Source: Candidatus Nomurabacteria bacterium RIFCSPLOWO2_02_FULL_42_17 (GTDB taxonomy: Bacteria; Patescibacteriota; Minisyncoccia; Phycocordibacterales; MFVN01). Taken from it: a stretch of DNA of 17,931 bases. The notes under the pieces are model-generated. The model was not told where the DNA came from. It made no database searches and worked only from the letters and a program-made list of their open reading frames with translations. Below are positions 11,415 to 17,931 of the stretch, piece by piece. The stretch is from contig MFVN01000032.1 in the NCBI GenBank assembly GCA_001786095.1, positions 1 to 17,931 on the forward strand. The letters run 5' to 3'. The translations under genes were made by a program, and so were the position numbers. Numbering within the stretch: the first letter of the stretch is position 1; the number at the start of each line of letters is the position of its first letter.

Positions 11415-13691
11415 ATGCAAACAAAAGAATATTCTTTAGAAGTGGGCGGGCAAAAAATAACAGCCGTGTTTTCAGACTTGGCCGAGCAAGCTCACGGCTC
11501 GGTTATGCTCCGCTCAGGCGACACTATTGTGCTAGCCACCGCCGTTATGGGCCCCGAACCGGCGGCCAGTTTAGGTTATTTCAATCTCACGGTTGATTAT
11601 GTGGAAAAATTTTACGCTTCGGGTGAAATTCTTGGCAGTCGTTTTATTCGTCGCGAAGGCCGGCCCTCCGACGAAGCCATTTTGGGCTCGCGGGTTATTG
11701 ACCGCACTATTCGCCCGCTTTTTAACCAAGCTATTAAAAATCCGGTGCAGGTTATTGTAACTGTGCTTTCAATGGACGAAGAAAACGATCCTATTACATT
11801 GGCGGTCAACGCCGCCTCGTTAGCGCTTTCTGTTTCTAATATCCCGTGGAACGGTCCGGTAGGTTGTGTACGCATCGGTAAAAAAAATGGTGGAAACTTC
11901 ATGATTAATCCACCAAAATGTAAACGCAAAAAACACGCGACCTTCAGTGACGGACAACTAAAAGAACTAGAGGAAGAAATTGTTTATGATTTTGAACTTT
12001 TAGCGTGCGGTAAAGATGGAAATGTAAATATGATAGAAGCCGCGACCTTAGAAGTGCCCGAATCGGAAATTACTAATGGTTTAGAAAGGGCCGTGAAAGA
12101 AATTTCTCTTTTGGAAGATTTTCAGAAAAAAATCATTGCCGAAAAAAATCCCGTTAAGAAAAATTTTACGGCGGAGGAATTGCCGGCTGAAGCAATCGAA
12201 CTTTTTACCCGCGAAATTTTACCCGCCTTACCAAAGACTGTCTTTGCCGACATACCCGGGAAAGAAAATATTGAAACACTCAAAGAACACTGGAAAAAGA
12301 TTTTGAAGGAAACTTTTCCGGATGTCAGCAAAACCCTAGCCGATGATTATTTCGAACACGCGGTGGACGAAACAGTGCACCAAGGCGCGCTTAAGGAAAA
12401 TAAGCGCGCCGACGGCCGTGATTTTCAAACTGTCCGACCGCTGTATGCACAAGCCGGCGGAGTGTCGCCGATTTTGCACGGTTCGGGAATTTTTTATCGC
12501 GGAGGCACGCATGTTTTTTCCGCGCTTACCTTGGGCGGACCGGAAGACGCGCATTTAATTGAAGGCATGGAAGTAAAAGAAGAAAAACGTTTTATGCATC
12601 ATTATAATTTTCCGCCTTTTTCGGTGGGCGAGGTCGGGCGGGCGACTTTCACCGGACGGCGCGAAATCGGGCATGGCGCGCTAGCTGAAAAAGCATTGGT
12701 GGCTGTAATTCCTCCAAAAGAAATTTTTCCTTACACCATTCGATTGGTTTCTGAAGCTTTTGCTTCCAACGGCTCGACCTCTATGGCTTCAGTATGCGCC
12801 AGTACTTTGTCTCTTATGGACGGCGGTGTGCCCATACTCGCGCCGGTGGCCGGTATTGCCATGGGATTGATGTCTGAATTTAATTCGAAAGGACAGATGA
12901 CTAATTATAAAATTTTGACCGACATACAGGGCCCCGAAGACCATCATGGCGACATGGATTTTAAAGTAGCTGGAACTGAAAAAGGTGTAACCGCCATCCA
13001 AATGGATGTAAAAGTGTTGGGTGTGCCGATGAAAGTGCTAACTGAAGCTTTGGCCGGAGCGCGCGCGGCGCGTCTGCATATTTTAGAAACCATTAAGCAG
13101 ACAATTTCCACGCCACGACCGGATATTTCCCCGAACGCGCCACGCGTGCTCATAACAAAAATCAAAAAAGATCAAATTGGGCTGGTTATCGGTTCGGGTG
13201 GTAAAACAATCAACGGCATACGCGACGAAACCGGTGCCGAAATAACAATTGAAGAAGACGGAACGGTTTATGTGACCGGTCCGGCCGAAGGCGCGAAGAA
13301 AGCTTTGGAAATAGTTCAGGAAATGACGCATGAATGGAAGGTCGGCGAAGTGGCCGAGGGCGAAGTGGTTAAAATCACGGACTTCGGGGCATTCGTGGCT
13401 ATCGGACGTGGCGGACACACCGAAGGACTAGTGCACATTTCTGAAATCGCGCCGTTTCGCGTTGGACAAGTTTCAGACATACTTAAAGAAGGCGATAAAG
13501 TACCGGTGCAAATTAAAGAGGTTGACGAAACTGGACGCATAAAACTTTCCATTAAGAACGCAGACCCCAACTATGCCCGAATCAAGGCTGGGGTTGATTA
13601 TGTTCCCACCGAAGCTCCGGCTGGAAATTTCCGCCCGCCTCGCCGTTCCACTTTCGGTGGCGGTCGCGGAGGAAAAGGCGGGAGGAGGTAG
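11415..13691 (+). CDS. pnp: Polyribonucleotide nucleotidyltransferase (PNPase)
   Basis: This 758-residue phosphorolytic 3'-5' exoribonuclease of the RNA degradation machinery acts as a trimer. The domain order is normal: RNase PH 1, helical linker, catalytic RNase PH 2 (YNFPPFSVGE, RREIGHG, SNGSTSMASVC, GPEDHHGDMDFKVAGT with D513 and D515), KH (GLVIGSGGKTINGIRDETGA, about 570-630), S1 (EGEVVKITDFGAFVAI, about 640-710) and a Gly/Arg tail. Two oddities are visible. A Lys-rich insert (KCKRKKHATFSDGQLKE) begins at about residue 168 in RNase PH 1. The usual FTRGETQ-type motif reads FYRGGTH (359-365). Both may be lineage-specific. It normally follows rpsO directly; here 2 kb separate them. A long structured leader precedes it. 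Confidence 0.97.
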   Translation: MQTKEYSLEVGGQKITAVFSDLAEQAHGSVMLRSGDTIVLATAVMGPEPAASLGYFNLTVDYVEKFYASGEILGSRFIRREGRPSDEAILGSRVIDRTIRPLFNQAIKNPVQVIVTVLSMDEENDPITLAVNAASLALSVSNIPWNGPVGCVRIGKKNGGNFMINPPKCKRKKHATFSDGQLKELEEEIVYDFELLACGKDGNVNMIEAATLEVPESEITNGLERAVKEISLLEDFQKKIIAEKNPVKKNFTAEELPAEAIELFTREILPALPKTVFADIPGKENIETLKEHWKKILKETFPDVSKTLADDYFEHAVDETVHQGALKENKRADGRDFQTVRPLYAQAGGVSPILHGSGIFYRGGTHVFSALTLGGPEDAHLIEGMEVKEEKRFMHHYNFPPFSVGEVGRATFTGRREIGHGALAEKALVAVIPPKEIFPYTIRLVSEAFASNGSTSMASVCASTLSLMDGGVPILAPVAGIAMGLMSEFNSKGQMTNYKILTDIQGPEDHHGDMDFKVAGTEKGVTAIQMDVKVLGVPMKVLTEALAGARAARLHILETIKQTISTPRPDISPNAPRVLITKIKKDQIGLVIGSGGKTINGIRDETGAEITIEEDGTVYVTGPAEGAKKALEIVQEMTHEWKVGEVAEGEVVKITDFGAFVAIGRGGHTEGLVHISEIAPFRVGQVSDILKEGDKVPVQIKEVDETGRIKLSIKNADPNYARIKAGVDYVPTEAPAGNFRPPRRSTFGGGRGGKGGRR

Positions 13692-13698
13692 AAAATTA

Positions 13699-13728
13699 TT
13701 GGAGAAAATTGACTTTTTGCGGTAAAAT
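13699..13728 (+). promoter_or_regulatory. Possible promoter of the membrane protein at 13737
   Basis: TTGGAG (13699-13704), 18 bp, then TAAAAT (13723-13728). The start site falls within about 2 nt of the ATG. Weak -35 match. Confidence 0.4.
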
Positions 13729-13736
13729 TAGGGCTG

Positions 13737-14600
13737 ATGGAAGAAGAAGGAAAAACTAACACAGGCGGAGAAGGGGAATCGCGACCGATAGGCCTGCGTA
13801 CTTTTTCGTCGGACGTCGCCGAAGCGGTAAAGCGCGAGCAAGGTTCAATTATTAAAGTCGCCGTGAATGAATACGAAAGACGCCAACACGAACAGGAGAA
13901 TGTTTCGCCCACTTCCAAAAAAAATATTTTATTTTTAACTGTTGGAATAATTTTTTTGGCCGGCGCGGCAGGTCTTTTATTTTACACGCTCTTGTCCCGC
14001 CCAAAAGATAATTTGCCGGCGCCCGCGCCGGCCAAAAGTTCAATCATCTATGCCGACTTTCATACGGGACTGGTGATTGACAGATTAACGGGCTCGCGGT
14101 TGGCCGAACGTCTTCGGAATCAAATCGCGCTTTCCGGAAAATCCGGAACGATAGAAGATATTTACTTAACGGAAAATGGAGGACTCGTGGAGACCGAGCG
14201 TTTTCTCGCGTTGCTCGGCGCCCACACACCGCCCAATTTGACCCGAAGTTTAACAAATGAATTTATGGTCGGTTCATATAAAACAACCGACAGCGGGCAC
14301 GCTTTTATTGTGTTGCAAACGCGCGATTTTGCCAATACTTTTGCCGGCATGCTGGATTGGGAAGGAAGATTATGGGAAGATTTTTATAAAATTTTCGGGA
14401 CAGAAACACCCGGCCAAGTCACGGATTTAGCACGGTCTGATTTTGAAGACCTGTTAATAAAAAATAAAAATGCGCGGGCGCTTAAACGAGCCGATAAAAC
14501 AATCGCGATTCTTTATATTTTCCTTGATGAAAAAAATCTACTCATAGCTGACAATGTTGAAACGGTCACGGAAGTGTTGGCGCGCGGAATGTTGAGATAA
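13737..14600 (+). CDS. Single-pass membrane protein, unknown function
   Basis: This 287-residue protein has a hydrophilic cytoplasmic N-terminus (1-60) with a helical segment (FSSDVAEAVKREQGSIIKVA) and one membrane segment (about 64-86, ILFLTVGIIFLAGAAGLLF). A Pro/Ala linker (DNLPAPAPAKSS) leads into an extracytoplasmic domain of about 190 residues without cysteines. That domain has alternating strands and helices (IIYADFHTGLVIDR, HAFIVLQTRDFANTFAGMLDWE, KTIAILYIFLDEKNLLIADN). It lies between pnp (45 bp upstream) and the DksA-like gene on the same strand. I do not recognise the family. The topology suits an envelope-anchored sensor or assembly factor, but nothing specific supports this. Confidence 0.85.
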   Translation: MEEEGKTNTGGEGESRPIGLRTFSSDVAEAVKREQGSIIKVAVNEYERRQHEQENVSPTSKKNILFLTVGIIFLAGAAGLLFYTLLSRPKDNLPAPAPAKSSIIYADFHTGLVIDRLTGSRLAERLRNQIALSGKSGTIEDIYLTENGGLVETERFLALLGAHTPPNLTRSLTNEFMVGSYKTTDSGHAFIVLQTRDFANTFAGMLDWEGRLWEDFYKIFGTETPGQVTDLARSDFEDLLIKNKNARALKRADKTIAILYIFLDEKNLLIADNVETVTEVLARGMLR

Positions 14601-14620
14601 AAATAAGGATGTGATATGCT
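14592..14620 (+). promoter_or_regulatory. Promoter of the DksA-like gene, nearly leaderless
   Basis: TTGAGA (14592-14597), 17 bp, then TATGCT (14615-14620) with an extended -10 TG at 14612-14613. The expected start site is about 3 nt before the ATG at 14630. The -35 overlaps the end of the preceding gene. Confidence 0.6.
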
Positions 14621-14629
14621 GATTTTGTA

Positions 14630-14992
14630 ATGAATGATACAAAAAATTTTCAAGAAAAGCTCGAGCGGGAAAAGAAGATTCTTTTAGGGGAACTCGGGCA
14701 ATTAGGGCGCATGGACAAGCAAACCGGCGATTGGGAATCCACGCCCGAAGAACCCGGCGCGACCGAAGCCGATCCTAACGACGCGGCTGATCGTTTTGAG
14801 GGTTTTGAGGAACGCAGTTCAACATTAAATTCACTGGAAGACCGGCTACGAGAAGTTGATATCGCTTTGGAAAAAATAAAAACCGGGAAGTACGGTTTAT
14901 GCGTAATCTGTCAAGATTTAATTGAAAATAAACGCCTAGATGCCAATCCGGCCGCCCAAACTTGCCTTAAACATTTAGAAACTAAGTCTTAA
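14630..14992 (+). CDS. DksA/TraR-family zinc-finger protein
   Basis: This 120-residue protein has a coiled-coil N-terminal half (about 5-85), an acidic loop DPNDAADRFEGFEER (49-62) resembling the DksA coiled-coil tip, and a C-terminal zinc finger YGLCVICQDLIENKRLDANPAAQTCLKH. The finger ligands are C91, C94, C112 and H115, a CCCH variant of the usual C4. The IENKRLDANPAA stretch matches the family signature. DksA/TraR proteins bind the RNA polymerase secondary channel and tune initiation with ppGpp. Whether this one does so is inferred; similar short forms (YteA/YocK type) exist in Gram-positives. comM starts 13 bp downstream and is probably cotranscribed. Confidence 0.9.
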   Translation: MNDTKNFQEKLEREKKILLGELGQLGRMDKQTGDWESTPEEPGATEADPNDAADRFEGFEERSSTLNSLEDRLREVDIALEKIKTGKYGLCVICQDLIENKRLDANPAAQTCLKHLETKS

Positions 14993-15005
14993 TTAAAAAA
15001 TATTT

Positions 15006-16550
15006 ATGGCTTTTGCCCGAGTTTATTCTGCTCAAACATACTTACTGTCCGGGCAAATAATTTCTGTAGAAACCGACACCGCGCGGGGTTTGTACGCTTT
15101 TTCGGTGGTGGGTCTGCCGGACAAAGCCGTGGAAGAAGCGCGTGATCGCGTGGGTTCGGCCATAAAAAATTCTGGCTGGCGTTCGCCTAAAGCAAAAAAC
15201 GAAAAAGTTGTTGTTTCACTTTCTCCGGCTGATTTAAAAAAGGAAGGTCCTTATTTCGACCTTGCTATCGCTTTATCTTATTTACTTTCCAGCGCGGAAA
15301 TAAAATTCAATCCCGAAGGAAAAGTTTTTCTGGGCGAGTTGGCGTTAAACGGTGAACTTAAAAGTATACATGGGGCTTTGCCATTAACTCAAGAAGCCAA
15401 ACGCGCCGGATTTTCTGAAATTTATTTGCCGATGGAAAATGTGCGCGAAGCGGCATTGATAGATGGATTAAAAATTTTCGGCGCGAAAAATTTAAAAGAT
15501 ATCGTACGACATCTTTCCGCTGAAAAAGAAAACGGCCAACTATCTTGCGCTCCCAAAACCGTGATCGAGCGCGCTACGCGCGCCATGGATATTAATTTTC
15601 GCGACATACGCGGTCAAGAAACAGCCAAGCGCGGTTTAGAAATAGCCGCGGCCGGCGGGCACAATTTAGCCATGCATGGTCCGCCGGGCACCGGTAAAAC
15701 TATGTTAGCACGCGCCTTTGCCGGAATATTACCGGATTTAGATGATGAAGAAATTTTAGAAATTACCGGTATTCATTCCATCGCCAGCACACTAAATAAT
15801 GGACTGGTGACTACGCCACCTTTTCGCGCACCGCACCACACGTCTTCTTATGTCTCAATAGTGGGCGGTGGTGCCTTTCCTAAACCAGGCGAAGTTACTT
15901 TGGCTCATCGTGGCGTATTGTTTCTGGATGAATTTTCAGAATTTGAAAAACGCGTTATTGAAGCCATGCGCCAACCACTTGAAGATAATATTGTTTCTAT
16001 TTCACGCGCGCGCGGTTCGGCAATTTTTCCATCCAATTTTATTTTAATCGCCGCTATGAATCCTTGTCCGTGCGGATACCGCGGTTCCAAACAAAAAGAA
16101 TGCGTATGCCGGCCAGCCGACCTAGACCGCTATAAACGCAAAATTTCCGGACCGATTATGGACCGTATTGATCTGTGGCTTTCGGTTGGACCGGTTGAAT
16201 ATGAAAAACTTTCGGAGAAAGACGGAAGTGGCGAACAAAGCGTGGCCTTGCGTAATAGGGTAATAGAAGCGCGAGGCCGTCAGACCGAGCGTTTTAAGCA
16301 AGCGGGACGCAAGATAAAAATGAACAGTGAAATGAATGTTAAAGATATTGGAAATATTATCGCACTTTCGCCTGAAGTTAAGGAAATTTTAAATAAAAGC
16401 GCCGAGAAACTGCGTCTCTCGGCGCGAGCGTATCATCGCATAATAAAATTGGCACGCACGATAGCCGATTTAGAAGGAGTTGAAAATATAGCGCCAGCGC
16501 ATATTTTAGAAGCCCTGCAATACCGCCCGCGAGTGGAAGAGGTATTTTAA
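15006..16550 (+). CDS. comM: ComM/YifB-family Mg-chelatase-like AAA+ ATPase
   Basis: This 514-residue protein has the N-terminal ChlI-like/Lon-S5-like domain (1-180, with GLPDKAVEEARDRVGSAI and the PADLKKEGPYFDLAIA motif) and an AAA+ module. Walker A is GPPGTGKT (225-232), Walker B VLFLDEF (304-310), with the PFRAPHHTSS element (272-281) and a Cys cluster NPCPCG/ECVC (C354, C356, C366, C368). It ends in the conserved LSARAYHRIIKLARTIADLEG and Mg_chelatase_C region. ComM is a hexameric helicase that promotes branch migration of incoming DNA during natural transformation, which fits reports of com genes in CPR bacteria. Full length, no truncation. It follows the DksA-like gene by 13 bp. Confidence 0.95.
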   Translation: MAFARVYSAQTYLLSGQIISVETDTARGLYAFSVVGLPDKAVEEARDRVGSAIKNSGWRSPKAKNEKVVVSLSPADLKKEGPYFDLAIALSYLLSSAEIKFNPEGKVFLGELALNGELKSIHGALPLTQEAKRAGFSEIYLPMENVREAALIDGLKIFGAKNLKDIVRHLSAEKENGQLSCAPKTVIERATRAMDINFRDIRGQETAKRGLEIAAAGGHNLAMHGPPGTGKTMLARAFAGILPDLDDEEILEITGIHSIASTLNNGLVTTPPFRAPHHTSSYVSIVGGGAFPKPGEVTLAHRGVLFLDEFSEFEKRVIEAMRQPLEDNIVSISRARGSAIFPSNFILIAAMNPCPCGYRGSKQKECVCRPADLDRYKRKISGPIMDRIDLWLSVGPVEYEKLSEKDGSGEQSVALRNRVIEARGRQTERFKQAGRKIKMNSEMNVKDIGNIIALSPEVKEILNKSAEKLRLSARAYHRIIKLARTIADLEGVENIAPAHILEALQYRPRVEEVF

Positions 16551-16557
16551 ATAAATT

Positions 16558-17592
16558 TTATTGATTAGCCCAACTGTTGTCACGTCCGGGGTTTTTAGCG
16601 CCACGCACTTCAAAATGAACATGATTACCGGTCGATTTTCCGGTGGAACCGACATAACCGATAATTTCTCCTTGGGCAACGCTCTGTCCAGCAGTAACAA
16701 CGGTTCCACTCATATGAGCATAAAGTGTTTGCGTACTATTAGTATGTGCTAACACAATATAACGTCCATAGCCACCATTGTAACCATTATTATCGCTAAC
16801 TATGACCGTTCCACTCGCCGTGGCTAAAATAGGCGTGCCCCGCGGAGCGGCCAAATCAATGCCATTGCGCCCATGCAAACCATCGCCGGAACGTGACTTA
16901 TGACCAACACCCAAAGCTAAAGGACGAATATAATAACCGGCGTATTCTTGACCACTAATACCGAGCAGGCGTTCTTTGCGGGAGGAAGATCTAACAACCG
17001 GTTCGGAAAATTCACCGTCGGGTATAAAAACAATATCACCCTCAGAAAGTTTAGCGTCACCAGAGAGATCATTCCAATGCCTTACTTCATCTAAATCACC
17101 TTTGTATTTTTTAACAATAGAAGATAAGGTGTCGCCTTTTTTAACCGTATACTGAACACCGGTAATTGGCATTATAATCAAAGTTTGATCTTCTTTTAAA
17201 GATTGACCACGCTTGAGATCATTGGCCCAGATTATTGTATTTTGAGATACATTAAAAAGTTTAGAAATACTAGCCACGGTATCACCTTTTTTTACAACAT
17301 ATAAACTGATTTGGTCACTGGTATAGTCGTTTTGGGCAACATCAGCCGCCGTGCCCAAAGGACCGCTCTCCGGTAAAAGTGCCGCGCCGTCGAGTTTAAC
17401 TTCGGCCTCAACTTTGTTATCCTTGGACGCCAGAAGCGGAGAAGGAGATGCCTGCAATATGGGCAAGTTTTGGGAGTTGCGAATATCTTCTTTAACAGCG
17501 TCTTCGGCCGCGAATACATCCAAACCGAAAAGTCCGGCCTGTGCCGAATAAGCGAGTCCGAGCCCCAGCGCAAGAACCAAGGCTACGGTCAA
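16558..17592 (-). CDS. Secreted LysM/M23 peptidoglycan endopeptidase
   Basis: This 344-residue protein has a hydrophobic signal sequence (2-19) and a linker, then two LysM domains (about 97-142, LYVVKKGDTVASIS; and 147-192, QYTVKKGDTLSSIV) that bind glycan. A C-terminal M23 zinc peptidase follows, with ligands H240 and D246 (HGRNGID) and the HVHFE motif (H324, H326), plus H293. It should cleave peptide cross-links outside the cell. The start is uncertain. The frame has only a TTG at 17592, which leaves a signal peptide without positive charge. Extending to an ATT at 17616 adds YHKFNRS, giving a proper basic n-region. There is no ATG in frame before the upstream TAA. It converges with comM, 7 bp apart. 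Confidence 0.93.
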   Translation of the reverse strand: MTVALVLALGLGLAYSAQAGLFGLDVFAAEDAVKEDIRNSQNLPILQASPSPLLASKDNKVEAEVKLDGAALLPESGPLGTAADVAQNDYTSDQISLYVVKKGDTVASISKLFNVSQNTIIWANDLKRGQSLKEDQTLIIMPITGVQYTVKKGDTLSSIVKKYKGDLDEVRHWNDLSGDAKLSEGDIVFIPDGEFSEPVVRSSSRKERLLGISGQEYAGYYIRPLALGVGHKSRSGDGLHGRNGIDLAAPRGTPILATASGTVIVSDNNGYNGGYGRYIVLAHTNSTQTLYAHMSGTVVTAGQSVAQGEIIGYVGSTGKSTGNHVHFEVRGAKNPGRDNSWANQ

Positions 17593-17628
17593 AGACCGAT
17601 TAAATTTATGATAAATAAGCCTAAATTA

Positions 17629-17705
17629 AGTGTCTCTCGAATATTTTCCACCCACGACGGGCTGTGTACGACCTGATTATTATTTACTTAAATTCGAGGG
17701 ACGTT
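17629..17705 (+). repeat. Long imperfect inverted repeat upstream of the LysM/M23 gene
   Basis: GTCTCTCGAAT (17632-17642) pairs with ATTCGAGGGAC (17692-17702) with one G-T pair, extended by three more pairs, two of them wobble (17629-17631 with 17703-17705). Wobbles would be kept only in a plus-strand RNA. The motif TTAAGT/ACTTAA recurs nearby (17626, 17686, 17731). The 282-bp gap 17593-17874 holds this, the divergent promoters and a small hairpin (CGAGA/TCTCG, 17772-17784). Confidence 0.4.
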
Positions 17706-17804
17706 ACAGACAAACGGACTTTCTGACACCCTTAAGTAATACATCTTTTACTGTATGCTAATATGTTATCCCGAGATCCTCTCGCGGTCAAGCGTGCCTG
17801 TGAA

Positions 17805-17864
17805 TTGACTTTTTTATGAAAATTGTGTAAAATACAAGCGTCTAATTTATTATTTTGCTATAAT
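17805..17864 (+). promoter_or_regulatory. Tandem promoters of the gene starting at 17875
   Basis: P1 is TTGACT (17805-17810), 17 bp, TAAAAT (17828-17833), a near-consensus promoter. P2 is an extended -10, TGC then TATAAT (17859-17864), whose start site would lie a few bases before the ATG. GTCAA (17787-17791) and TTGAC (17805-17809) form an inverted repeat over the P1 -35. Confidence 0.65.
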
Positions 17865-17874
17865 CAACCTAACA

Positions 17875-17931
17875 ATGACTACTTTTTCAGAATATGTAGA
17901 TCCAGAAAAAACAAAAGAACTTACTAAAATA
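17875..17931 (+). CDS. Start of an unidentified protein (partial)
   Basis: ATG at 17875 opens a frame of 19 codons to the window edge, starting MTTFSEYVDPEKTKE. It is supported by two good upstream promoters, one leaving an almost leaderless start. It is too short to identify. Confidence 0.65.
   Translation, partial: MTTFSEYVDPEKTKELTKI

Noticed and set aside
12384..12410. 10-bp perfect inverted repeat in pnp (GGCGCGCTTA/TAAGCGCGCC)
   Set aside because: It encodes the conserved KR-ADGR region without extra residues, so it is probably a coincidence of codon choice, not an insertion.
16399..16425. 9-bp inverted repeat in comM (GCGCCGAGA/TCTCGGCGC)
   Set aside because: It falls in the conserved LxLSARAYHRI region with no added residues.

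Overview
The window looks like chromosomal DNA from a Candidate Phyla Radiation (Patescibacteria, probably Parcubacteria-type) bacterium. This is inferred from small compact genes, AT-rich spacers, tRNAs without an encoded CCA, a cca gene, comM, two HU paralogues, LysM/M23 and small membrane proteins of unknown function, and many genes with no Shine-Dalgarno. UGA is used as a stop (xth ends in TGA), which argues against the UGA=Gly lineages. No taxonomic marker was compared by alignment.

Layout. 1-1014 (minus): the start of a secreted protein and a small NPF-repeat membrane protein behind a hairpin-rich leader. 1291-1997: two divergent HU genes whose -35 boxes share one palindrome. 2025-2801: a ZIP metal transporter. 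2848-5251: tRNA-Pro, YraN, tRNA-Arg, tRNA-Gly and cca, in a stretch full of short palindromic and dispersed repeats. 5264-6047: a RAYT transposase framed by REP hairpins. 6069-7545: exonuclease III and a SAM methyltransferase. 7546-7874: a gene-free stretch with a candidate structured RNA. 7875-9120: a tiny membrane protein converging on a XerC/D-type recombinase. 9193-13691: rpsO, a NYN-domain protein, a second RAYT with its own REP family, a broken lipoprotein gene, then pnp. 13737-16550: a membrane protein, a DksA/TraR-type protein and comM. 16558-17592: a LysM/M23 peptidase. A new gene starts at 17875.

The strongest theme is small palindromic DNA. Perfect inverted repeats sit in frame inside yraN, xth, xerD (three) and one RAYT gene, apparently adding short peptides without breaking the reading frame. 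Two unrelated RAYT/REP families lie 4 kb apart. The REP core of the first family appears as an inverted pair inside xth, and a REP of the second family lies inside its own transposase gene. In both families the REP copy just upstream of the transposase appears to supply the -35 hexamer of that gene's promoter from its hairpin loop. Several genes (rpsO, dksA-like, both RAYTs, and others) have a -10 box so close to the ATG that their mRNAs should be leaderless or nearly so.
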